Positions 16,601 through 23,495 of a stretch of 36,375 bases of DNA are shown here, piece by piece (position 1 is the first letter of the stretch; each line of letters begins with the position of its first letter). The translations under genes and the position numbers were made by a program. Source of the stretch: Baaleninema simplex PCC 7105 (GTDB lineage: Bacteria > Cyanobacteriota > Cyanobacteriia > Cyanobacteriales > Geitlerinemataceae); contig NZ_KB235958.1 of the NCBI RefSeq assembly GCF_000332355.1, forward strand, positions 2,806,576-2,842,950, in the 5' to 3' direction. The notes below the pieces were generated by a model. It made no database searches and was not told the origin of the DNA. It saw only the letters and a program-made list of their open reading frames with translations.

Positions 16601-19599
16601 CCGAATTTGAAATCACCACTGTTCCCACCAACGGAACCCTGTATCTGGGCGATCCGGGGAACGGTGGCACGCCGATTTCAGCAGGACAGCGAATTCCGGC
16701 CGATCGCATTGACGAAGTGTTTTTCCTTCCCGGATCGGGATTTAACGGCAGTGGCTTTACCTACGCCGCCGTGGATAACGAGGGCAAAGTCGATCCGATC
16801 CCCGCAGAAGTAACCTTGACCCGAGGCGGCAACGAACTCCCCGAAACTAAAGACGCGACCCAGAGTTTGCCCGATCCGGGGGAAGTCCTCAAACTCAAAG
16901 GTCTCGGCGGTGAAGACGACGGCGAAATCGCCTTTTACACCATCGGCGAACTGCCCCCGAGTGCTGACGGCGTCTTGTATCTGGGACACCCCGATGCTGG
17001 GGGAACGCCGGTGATGGCAGGTGACGTCCTCACTCCCGACCAACTCGATCGCCTGTTTTTCCAAGTTGGCGGAACCCTCCGATTTAACGACGTAACCTTT
17101 ACCTACTTCGCCACAGACGACCAGGGGGCGATCGATCCGACCCCTGCCACCGTTCGACTGACGCGGGGCAACGAACCCCCCGAAACGGACGACGCCACCG
17201 TTCGCTTTGACGAAGACGATACACAAATCGCCATTACCGGACTCGGGGGTAGCGATAGCGATGGCGACGTGGCCTTCTACACCATCAAGACGCTGCCCCC
17301 AGACAGCGAAGGCGTTCTGTTCCTCGGCGACCCCGCCAACGGCATCGTCGTTCAAAGCGGACAAACCCTCTCAGAAGACCAGTTAAGCCAACTGATTTTC
17401 GTTCCGGGTGAGAACTTTAGCGGAACGACCACCTTCACCTATGCCGCGACCGACAACGTGGGTGTAGAGGATCCGACCCCTGCTACGGTGACGCTGACGA
17501 CGGAAGAGCCGCCGGTCACGCCACCTCCGGATTTAGACGATCTGCTCGGGGGCGGTGGCAGCCCCGGAACGCCAGGATCGGGAGTGGACACGGACGACGG
17601 ATGCTGTCCGCCAGTGCCGGAAGAGCAAGCGATGCCCGAGGTTCCTGGGTTGGGGGCGATCGCCTTGCCGGATATCGCAGAACTGCCTGCTCTCGACACC
17701 AACGGCTTCGAGATGGCGTTGGAAAACCGCCAAGAGGGAGACGCCGGAGATAACCTCCTCGAAGGAACGGCTGGCAACGACGAACTGCAAGGTCGCGAAG
17801 GGAGCGACGCCCTGCGGGGATTTGAAGGAGACGATTTCCTACAAGGGGGGATTTCTGGCGATGCGAACGTAACCCGCGATCGCGATGTCATTGCCGGAAA
17901 CCAAGGTAACGACCTCATCGGCGGCAACGAAGGAAACGATACCATCTTCGCCGGAGAAGACGACGACCTCGTCTTTGGCGGCCGCGATGAGGATTTCATT
18001 TGGGGCGATCGCGGCAACGATACCCTCTCGGGAGACATGGGAGACGATGCGATCGCTGGAGACGAACTCCTCCTCAATGGCAACATTCCCTCCGGACGCG
18101 ATCTCATTTACGGCAACGACGGCGACGATACCCTCAACGGCAACTCTAACGACGACTCCATCTCCGGTGGAACGGGGACGGACATCATCGAAGGGGGCAA
18201 AGATAACGACCTGATCTGGGGCGACGAAGGGAACGACTCCCTCAACGGCAACTTCGGTAACGACACGATTCTCGGCAGCAACGGTACCGGAGACGCCGCC
18301 ACCGAAGCCGACATCATCCACGGCAACCCCGGTAACGATATGCTTTCCGGCGGTATGGGCGATGATACCCTCTTCGGCGGCCGCGATGGGGATACCGTAG
18401 ACGGCGGCGAGGGCAGTGACATTCTCTTCGGCGATCGCGGTGCCGATATCCTCATGGGAGGCGGTGGCGACGATGCGATCGTCGGTCGCTCGATCGATCC
18501 GACCCTCGCCGACGAAGACGGTTTCGAGTTAATTTACGGAGGAGCCGGAAACGATTTCATCAACGGCAACGAACGGGACGACAGTATTTCCGGTGGCGAC
18601 GGCGACGATCGCATTCTCGGCGGTAAAGACCAGGATCTCATTTTCGGCGATCGCGGCAACGACACCATTAAAGGAGAACTCGGCAACGACACCATCCTCG
18701 GCAGTCCCGCCGACGTTCTCGAAGGCGTCTCCGACAACGACCTCATCGCGGGAAACAACGGCAACGACCTGATTAAAGCCGGTCACGGTGACGATATTGT
18801 CTTTGCTGGAAAAGACGACGATATCGTCTACGGCGAAGACGGAAACGATGTCGTCTTTGGCGATCGCGGCCGCGATGTCGTCTACGGTAACGGCGGCAAC
18901 GACATCCTCGTTGGCGATACGGGCAACCCCGAAACCGACGATGCTGAAGCCGATGCCGATCTCGTCTTCGGCGGCGTGGGAGACGATATCGTTTTGGGCA
19001 ACCAAGGTAACGACAGTCTCGTCGGTGGTGACGGCAACGACATCGCCCTCGGCGGCCAGGACGACGATCTCATCTGGGGTGAAGCCGGAAACGATAACCT
19101 CTCGGGAGATTTGGGCAACGATACCCTCTGCGGTGGCGAAGGAGACGACACACTCATCGGTGCCAATACCAATATCGAACGGATTGGCGACGGGGACGAC
19201 CAACTCTGTGGCGGCGTCGGGAACGACATCCTAGCCGGGAACGAAGGCAACGATAAACTTAACGGCGGCGACGACGACGATACCCTCTTCGGCGGCGATG
19301 GCGACGATACCCTCTTCGGTGGAGACGGAAACGACCTGTTGAGCGGCGATCGCGGTAACGACAGTCTCGTCGGCGGCGAGGGGAGCGATCGGTTTTTCCT
19401 GTCTGCCAACGGCGGCAACCTCACGATCGCTGACTTCCAAAAAGGGAGCGACTCGTTCCTGTTGGCCGGCAACCTCACCCTCGCACAGCTTACGGTGTCG
19501 CAAGCCGGAAGCGATACTCTGATTCGTCTCGGCGATACGACCCTAGCAACCGTGGTGGGATTTGCCCCCTCGGAAATCGACGAAGGCGATTTTCAGTAA
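13675..19599 (+). CDS. Giant secreted RTX protein with DUF4347 and Ig-like repeats
   Basis: A 1974-residue, very acidic protein. In order: a DUF4347 domain (residues 8-165) with IHVVAHGEPG (His64) and IFLYSCQTAAG (Cys107); a propeller-like region (170-430) with YGTEGQNGKGLFIIDLDTG-type strands; a DUF11-like beta domain (433-595); six Ig/cadherin-like repeats of about 100 residues (597-1275), each with a GLGG.D core and a final ATVTL strand; a Pro/Gly-rich linker; RTX calcium-binding nonapeptides (about 1355-1910); and a C-terminal RTX cap with no cleavable N-terminal signal. This is the plan of type I-secreted adhesins or surface proteins. No T1SS genes lie nearby. It may act in adhesion, motility or cell-surface matrix; DUF4347 is typical of such cyanobacterial giants. 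No Shine-Dalgarno is evident before the ATG. Confidence 0.9.
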   Translation: MNNSQSARQIVFIDSRVDRYEDLVRGVVANTDVVVLEGDRDGVEQIAKTLATYGDVRSIHVVAHGEPGRVQLGSTNLDVTTIERHKNSIRRWTSAFSSQSEIFLYSCQTAAGNLGRQFLEKLHQLTNASIAASSQMMGRGLWEFDVCLGNIFSSIAFNIKTLETYSGELPTDNLFSRNLLYGTEGQNGKGLFIIDLDTGELTEVGNDVLSTSTSTLSRDGDGNFYYADKSNSGTVTFYQLTDPDGSPSTSSVNISGFPSRTINKMAHSQSGVLYAMEPNSTTLYVVDFTSGTVKTINISGIQAAGGDIAFDPSNPNQFYVTVSVQSPNDYRLYRVTLDNEANPTTANASYLGSFVDSSGNSLNTKGAGSLAVGADGLLYFTSRAANDNDRLFKFDPDDPNATNGNNLTANLVGLLNLPNGDNIAISDFATRPTPSVILSIDVQKEDSFDGTATTSLGSTVNFVITIENKGVYDPIDGSIVEAAIPNVQVSDPLADGFEGFAWKKFVDGSRDSQGDIVKGTLDESGSGAISDTIASLDFGEIVTYEVTAKVKDSGLTSDLIENQANVTVPGFDIAIDPDNPQNGGTSIASDIDRVRIENQPPVAEPAVNTVKPGQTISVTGLLGIDPEDDAIETYIIQSFPSEGKLFLDGVEIDTSQPFEIPADRISLLEFEAGSGFDGDSFTYTARDIKGGESDPATVTLNNPPTATGGSTEVTPGNDTPLSGSLFTGNDTDGSVSGYKITDLPDPSDGRLFIGDPDKGGVPVTPGQILTPAQLDKLVFRGESGFDGGSFKFQTIDNQGALSDKATVTLTQGDAPPETDDAVTEVPDDSPVQLMGLGGSDVEDPASDLRYKIIELPSEGTLYLGDPATGTEITNLSQVDELTPAQLQNLYFEPPSGGLTGTTMFKYAAIDDLGNGQQDPTPATVYLKPPDTNISPDTTETEVDVPPNTSSSSTSVPPGVATPVSGLGGNDPDGSIAEFEITTVPTNGTLYLGDPGNGGTPISAGQRIPADRIDEVFFLPGSGFNGSGFTYAAVDNEGKVDPIPAEVTLTRGGNELPETKDATQSLPDPGEVLKLKGLGGEDDGEIAFYTIGELPPSADGVLYLGHPDAGGTPVMAGDVLTPDQLDRLFFQVGGTLRFNDVTFTYFATDDQGAIDPTPATVRLTRGNEPPETDDATVRFDEDDTQIAITGLGGSDSDGDVAFYTIKTLPPDSEGVLFLGDPANGIVVQSGQTLSEDQLSQLIFVPGENFSGTTTFTYAATDNVGVEDPTPATVTLTTEEPPVTPPPDLDDLLGGGGSPGTPGSGVDTDDGCCPPVPEEQAMPEVPGLGAIALPDIAELPALDTNGFEMALENRQEGDAGDNLLEGTAGNDELQGREGSDALRGFEGDDFLQGGISGDANVTRDRDVIAGNQGNDLIGGNEGNDTIFAGEDDDLVFGGRDEDFIWGDRGNDTLSGDMGDDAIAGDELLLNGNIPSGRDLIYGNDGDDTLNGNSNDDSISGGTGTDIIEGGKDNDLIWGDEGNDSLNGNFGNDTILGSNGTGDAATEADIIHGNPGNDMLSGGMGDDTLFGGRDGDTVDGGEGSDILFGDRGADILMGGGGDDAIVGRSIDPTLADEDGFELIYGGAGNDFINGNERDDSISGGDGDDRILGGKDQDLIFGDRGNDTIKGELGNDTILGSPADVLEGVSDNDLIAGNNGNDLIKAGHGDDIVFAGKDDDIVYGEDGNDVVFGDRGRDVVYGNGGNDILVGDTGNPETDDAEADADLVFGGVGDDIVLGNQGNDSLVGGDGNDIALGGQDDDLIWGEAGNDNLSGDLGNDTLCGGEGDDTLIGANTNIERIGDGDDQLCGGVGNDILAGNEGNDKLNGGDDDDTLFGGDGDDTLFGGDGNDLLSGDRGNDSLVGGEGSDRFFLSANGGNLTIADFQKGSDSFLLAGNLTLAQLTVSQAGSDTLIRLGDTTLATVVGFAPSEIDEGDFQ
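17881..19392 (+). repeat. Higher-order RTX repeat, seven modules
   Basis: Within the RTX region, modules begin at 17881, 18097, 18310, 18526, 18739, 18958 and 19198, spaced 216, 213, 216, 213, 219 and 240 bases. Each of the first six has seven to eight nonapeptides followed by a glycine-poor spacer of about 8-15 residues (for example PTLADEDGF or ADVLEGVSDN). HIP1 (GCGATCGC, reading Asp-Arg in GDRG) occurs at 18005, 18431, 18647, 18860 and 19346. It is 121 bases after the first Asp codon of modules 1, 3, 4 and 5, and 27 bases (one nonapeptide) later in module 7. Confidence 0.85.
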
Positions 19600-19628
19600 G
19601 TCGGTGGTGATGGGATGATGAAACGTTA

Positions 19629-19648
19629 GGGGTGGGTATGCTCACCCC
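19629..19648 (+). terminator. Possible weak terminator after the RTX gene
   Basis: ggggtg pairs with cacccc across an eight-base loop, 30 bases after the RTX stop. There is no T run, so it is only a candidate; it may slow transcription before the permease gene. Confidence 0.3.
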
Positions 19649-19731
19649 GACAGACGGCATTTTCAAGGGGTTTAACCCTGTTCGATGCCGTTTCTATCGA
19701 CTTATATCGCCCCTTACCGATTTCCGTTTTC

Positions 19732-21417
19732 ATGTTTCGTTGGTTTTCCCGCAAACTGTCTGAGAAGCCGTTTGAGACCGCGTTTTTGTCAGATTGGCGT
19801 TTTCAGTTGTGGACGATCGTGGCGATCGCGATCGCCCTGGTTATCGCATTGCCGATTTTATTCGTTCTCGGCAGTATCTTTTTCGACGCCAGCGAGGTCT
19901 GGCAGCATCTAGCTACCACCGTCTTGCCCCGATACGTCCGCAATTCAGTAATTTTAATGGTCGGGGTGGGTCTCGGCGTCGTCACCATTGGGGCGGGAGC
20001 CGCTTGGCTGGTAACCGCCTGTCGCTTTCCCGGCGTGCGGATGTTCGAGTGGGCGTTGTTGCTGCCTATGGCTGCCCCGGCTTACGTTTTAGCCTATACC
20101 TATACCGACTTTCTGGAATTTTCCGGCCCCGTGCAAAGTCTGTTGCGGGATTGGTTTAACTGGGAATACGGCGATTACTGGTTTCCCAACATTCGATCGC
20201 TCGGCGGGGCGATCGCCCTACTGACCCTAACGCTCTATCCTTACGTTTATATGTTGGCGCGGGTGGCGTTTCTCGAACAGTCCGTCTGTACCCTCGAAGC
20301 CAGTCGCGTCCTCGGCTGTAATCCCTGGCGGAGTTTCTTCACCGTCGCCTTACCCTTAGCCCGTCCCGCCATCGCAGCCGGAACCGCCCTCGCGTTGATG
20401 GAAACCCTCAACGACTTCGGAACGGTACAGTATTTCGGCGTCGATACCTTCACCACTGGAATTTACCGAACTTGGTTCGCGATGGGAGAACGCATCGCCG
20501 CGACGCAACTGGCGGCGTTTCTGTTGCTGTTCGTGTTCGCCTTGCTACTTCTCGAACGGCGATCGCGACGTCAAGCCGCCTACTATCAAACCTCGGCTTC
20601 GTTCCAGCATCCCCCTCGATTCGAGCTGTGGGGATTCCGAGCGATGGGGGCGAGTCTCGCCTGTAGCTTACCTGTTATTTTCGGCTTTATCGTTCCCGGC
20701 GGCGTGTTGCTCGTTTTAGCGATCGCCAAATCTGACGAAACTTTCGGCGATCGCTTTTGGGAATTCGCCCGTCACAGCTTGTTTCTCGCCAGCGTCACAG
20801 CCGTTATCGGGGCGATCGTGGCCTTAGTTCTCGCCTATGGCGTTCGTCTCAACCCTTCCCCTTGGATGCGTTTGGCTTTGCGGGTGTCCGCCTTGGGGTA
20901 CGCCATTCCCGGTTCGGCGATCGCCGTGGGGGTTCTCGTTCCCGTCGGAAACTTAGATAATACGATCGATCGCTGGATGCGATCGACCTTTAACGTTTCC
21001 ACCGGCCTGCTCCTCAGCGGCACTGTCACCATCCTAATTTTCGCCTATCTCGTGCGGTTTCTCGCCGTCTCCCTCAGCAGCGTCGAATCCAGCCTCGGTA
21101 AAATTGCTCCGAGTCTCGACGAAGCTTCTCGCAGTCTCGGCTACACGCCCTTAAGTACCCTGCTCGACGTTCACGTTCCCATGATGTGGGGAGGACTGCT
21201 GACCGCCACCATGATGGTATTTGTGGACGTGATGAAAGAACTTCCCGCGACGATGGTGATTCGTCCGTTTAACTTCGATACCCTCGCCGTGCGCGTCTAC
21301 AACCTCGCCTCCGACGAACGCCTCGCCGAAGCCTCCGGGCCCGCACTCGCCTTGGTAGGAGTGGGGATCGTTCCCGTGATTTTCCTCAGTTGGCGCATTG
21401 CGCGATCGCGATCGTAA
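19732..21417 (+). CDS. futB: Ferric iron ABC transporter permease (FutB/FbpB-like)
   Basis: A 561-residue inner-membrane permease of the fused type used for Fe3+ uptake, with two binding-protein-dependent transport domains. About twelve hydrophobic segments are visible. The first domain carries the EAA-like loop EASRVLGCNPWRSFFTVALP (about residues 186-206), which contacts the ATPase; the second carries EASRSLGYTPLSTLLDVHVP (about 466-485). The motif LNDFGTVQYFGVDTFTTGIY is typical of FbpB/FutB. In cyanobacteria FutA (periplasmic Fe3+ binding), FutB and FutC (ATPase) form the system; here neither futA nor futC is adjacent. The start ATG at 19732 gives a short cytoplasmic N-terminus. The substrate could be another ligand of the same permease class, but iron fits best. 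Confidence 0.87.
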   Translation: MFRWFSRKLSEKPFETAFLSDWRFQLWTIVAIAIALVIALPILFVLGSIFFDASEVWQHLATTVLPRYVRNSVILMVGVGLGVVTIGAGAAWLVTACRFPGVRMFEWALLLPMAAPAYVLAYTYTDFLEFSGPVQSLLRDWFNWEYGDYWFPNIRSLGGAIALLTLTLYPYVYMLARVAFLEQSVCTLEASRVLGCNPWRSFFTVALPLARPAIAAGTALALMETLNDFGTVQYFGVDTFTTGIYRTWFAMGERIAATQLAAFLLLFVFALLLLERRSRRQAAYYQTSASFQHPPRFELWGFRAMGASLACSLPVIFGFIVPGGVLLVLAIAKSDETFGDRFWEFARHSLFLASVTAVIGAIVALVLAYGVRLNPSPWMRLALRVSALGYAIPGSAIAVGVLVPVGNLDNTIDRWMRSTFNVSTGLLLSGTVTILIFAYLVRFLAVSLSSVESSLGKIAPSLDEASRSLGYTPLSTLLDVHVPMMWGGLLTATMMVFVDVMKELPATMVIRPFNFDTLAVRVYNLASDERLAEASGPALALVGVGIVPVIFLSWRIARSRS

Positions 21418-21455
21418 TCGTAACAGTCACCAGCCTTTTACAGTGAGCAGTGTTT

Positions 21456-21480
21456 CAGTCACCAGTCACCAGTCACCAGT
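21456..21480. repeat. Heptamer tandem repeat (cagtcac)
   Basis: The unit cagtcac runs for three and a half perfect copies after futB. Its reverse complement gtgactg is the heptamer after mtnP (10075-10107). A short pyrimidine stretch tctccccctctcccc follows near 21507. This is a cyanobacterial STRR sequence without visible function. Confidence 0.85.
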
Positions 21481-21563
21481 GAAGACAGTTAACAGATAAC
21501 AGTTTCTCCCCCTCTCCCCTGCATCTGATACATTAGATTGGGACTGTTTGAGGAACACTGCGG

Positions 21564-22490
21564 ATGGGTTATCTAGTCGCCACCACAAACATGAAGGGCG
21601 GTGTGGGAAAAACCACCATGACCGTTAATTTAGCGGCGTGTTTGGCGAAAGACCACCGCAAGCGCGTCCTCGTCGTCGATCTCGACCCCCAAATTAGCGC
21701 GACGCTCTCGCTGATGTCGCCGACAGATTTCGCCCAAATTCGTAAAGAACACGGTACGCTCAAATATCTCATTCAAAAATCGATTACTGGCGATCTCGGC
21801 GCGACAGATGCTAAAAATATCGTTCGCCCTTATGCGGGAAATCTAAGTGGGATCGACATTTTGCCAGGTGATATCGATTTATACAACGATTTTCTCGTAT
21901 CTGAAGTTCTCTACAAAAAAGCGATTCGCAACCCCGAACGTAATTTTGAGAAAGTCTGGAATTCGTTTGAAGATTCCCTGATGTACGGTATTCTCAAACC
22001 CCTAGTTCCTCACTACGATTTTATCTTTTTGGATTGCGCCCCGAGCTATAATTTGGTGACTCGGAGTAGCCTTGTTTGCAGCGATTTCTACTTGATTCCG
22101 GCTAAGCCCGAACCCCTTTCTTATATCGGGATGCAACTGCTCGAACGTCAAGTTAAAAAGCTTATCGAGACGCATCAAATCGATAAAAAAAGGCAAACTC
22201 AGCTCGTGGGAATTGTGTTTACTATGTCCCGTAATATTTTAGCGGGTCGTTATTACAAGCAAGTCATGAAACGGGTTCGTCAAGAATTTAACGACTCCCA
22301 GGTCTTTAAAACGTCTATTCCTATGGACGTAAGCGTGTCTCGCGCTGTCGATAGCTTTAAACCCGTCGTTCTGACCGATCCCAATAGTGCAGGCTCGAAG
22401 GCGTTTAGAGAACTCGCTCGAGAATTTTTGACGAAACTTCAGAAATTAACTCCGGCATCTCAAAGTGTCCGACTGTCTAAGTTAGAATAA
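21564..22490 (+). CDS. ParA/MinD family ATPase
   Basis: A 308-residue P-loop ATPase with the deviant Walker A motif KGGVGKTT (signature Lys11 and Lys16), a Walker A' VVDLDPQ (Asp39-region), and Walker B FIFLDCAPSYNL. Family members oscillate or form gradients on the nucleoid or membrane to position plasmids, chromosomes, carboxysomes or chemosensory clusters. No parB, carboxysome gene or second partner is adjacent, so its cargo is unknown. It has the signature lysine, which the carboxysome-positioning McdA of many beta-cyanobacteria lacks, so McdA is less likely. GAGGAA lies eight bases before the ATG, a good ribosome-binding site. It is followed 74 bases later by an exported protein gene. 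Confidence 0.85.
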   Translation: MGYLVATTNMKGGVGKTTMTVNLAACLAKDHRKRVLVVDLDPQISATLSLMSPTDFAQIRKEHGTLKYLIQKSITGDLGATDAKNIVRPYAGNLSGIDILPGDIDLYNDFLVSEVLYKKAIRNPERNFEKVWNSFEDSLMYGILKPLVPHYDFIFLDCAPSYNLVTRSSLVCSDFYLIPAKPEPLSYIGMQLLERQVKKLIETHQIDKKRQTQLVGIVFTMSRNILAGRYYKQVMKRVRQEFNDSQVFKTSIPMDVSVSRAVDSFKPVVLTDPNSAGSKAFRELAREFLTKLQKLTPASQSVRLSKLE

Positions 22491-22564
22491 GCCGTATCGC
22501 GTCGCTCTGACGAAACGGATCTGCGATCGCTTTTCTCACACGTTTGATATAAGGAATCTGAACC

Positions 22565-23131
22565 ATGAACGCCCGATGGTTTTGTCTCGTTCCAACGGTG
22601 GCGTTATGCTTGGGTGTTTCTCCCAGTTCGGCTAGCGTTCCTCCAGGCTCAGTCGTTCTGGCGCAAGATAGCTCGCACTGGCAAGTTTTCGCATCTCAGG
22701 AAGGTCGGTTTCAGGTGATGATGCCAGAACCGCCACGAACCTCTACAGAATCTGTCAGCTTTCCCGGCGAACCCATTGCTTTACACGCTTTCGCCGCCAA
22801 AGATTCCCAAAGCGAGTATCTCGTCACCTATTCGGACTATCCTAACGAGTTTATCGCCCGGATGGGAGAACCGACGCAGTTCCTCCAAGCGGTCAAGCAG
22901 GGATTTCTCTCGGGAATTGAAGCTAGTGAAGAGTTTAGCAGTGCCTTACAACTCGAAGGCTATCCGGCGTTAGAAGTCGAGTATACAACTCCAGAAGGCG
23001 CTGCGGGATTTGCTCGGTTTTATTTGGTCAACTCGCGGCTGTATCAAGTCATCGCCACCTCTCGCGAAAACGCATCGGGAGATTTTTCAGAAAACGCCGA
23101 TCGCTTTTTCGCTTCCTTCGATTTGCGTTAG
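22565..23131 (+). CDS. Exported protein of unknown function
   Basis: A 188-residue protein with a clear signal peptide: Arg at position 4, a hydrophobic stretch (CLVPTVALCLGV), and probable cleavage after the SSA/ASV region or after VLAQ. The mature part starts with HWQVFASQEGRFQVMMPEPP, a motif shared by several cyanobacterial periplasmic proteins of unknown role that read W..F.S.EGRF.V..P. It has alternating strands and ends RFFASFDLR. AAGGAA lies eight bases before the ATG. It may be co-transcribed with the ParA gene upstream. No enzyme motif is visible, so no function is assigned. Confidence 0.75.
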   Translation: MNARWFCLVPTVALCLGVSPSSASVPPGSVVLAQDSSHWQVFASQEGRFQVMMPEPPRTSTESVSFPGEPIALHAFAAKDSQSEYLVTYSDYPNEFIARMGEPTQFLQAVKQGFLSGIEASEEFSSALQLEGYPALEVEYTTPEGAAGFARFYLVNSRLYQVIATSRENASGDFSENADRFFASFDLR

Positions 23132-23220
23132 TCTTCGATGGGAACGGTGAAATTTGGCTGCATTCACGGCTCCGTTGTTAGACTGAAACTAGACGACTCC
23201 TCCACACCCCTAACGCATCA

Positions 23221-23430
23221 ATGGACGCTTTCATCGAACAACGGATGCGGCTGCTCTACCACGAGAAAATCCGTCGGCGAATCGAACACTACCGCCAACG
23301 GGTCGCGCAACGGACGGGCGATCGCCGCTATAGCTGCCAGTATTACGCCAATTCCGCCTATCTTCTGTGCGCTGTGAACCCTTCTGGCCCCTGTTCGACT
23401 TGTCGCCACTATCAGCCGAAGGAGAGATGA
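23221..23430 (+). CDS. DUF6464 family protein
   Basis: A 69-residue cyanobacterial protein. The C-terminal half RRYSCQYYANSAYLLCAVNP followed by SGPCSTCRHYQ carries four cysteines (C..C....C..C pattern) and matches the DUF6464 motif. A short basic, Arg-rich helix precedes it (YHEKIRRRIEHYRQRVAQR). The cysteines could bind zinc or a cluster; this is an inference. Its function is not known. The CT-rich repeat tract starts 20 bases after the stop. The ATG at 23221 gives the expected short form. Confidence 0.78.
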   Translation: MDAFIEQRMRLLYHEKIRRRIEHYRQRVAQRTGDRRYSCQYYANSAYLLCAVNPSGPCSTCRHYQPKER

Positions 23431-23444
23431 CCGGATCGTGTGAA

Positions 23445-23495
23445 ATCTCCCCATCTCCCCCTCTCCCCCTCTCCCCCTCTCCCCCTCTCCTCACA
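23445..23495. repeat. 8-bp pyrimidine tandem repeat (tctccccc)
   Basis: About four to five copies of tctccccc lie between convergent genes. The unit is the reverse complement of the gggggaga repeat after mtnP (10015-10050). It reaches the last bases before the ATP-grasp gene stop at 23496. Confidence 0.85.

Noticed and set aside
17740-19400. CRISPR-like direct repeats
   Set aside because: The repeats are in-frame RTX codons with 27-base period and no unique spacers; no cas genes are present.
17439-19503. Long reverse-strand open frames across the RTX region
   Set aside because: They are shadows of the GC-rich periodic repeat; the translations are low-complexity Ser/Pro or Val/Ala repeats.
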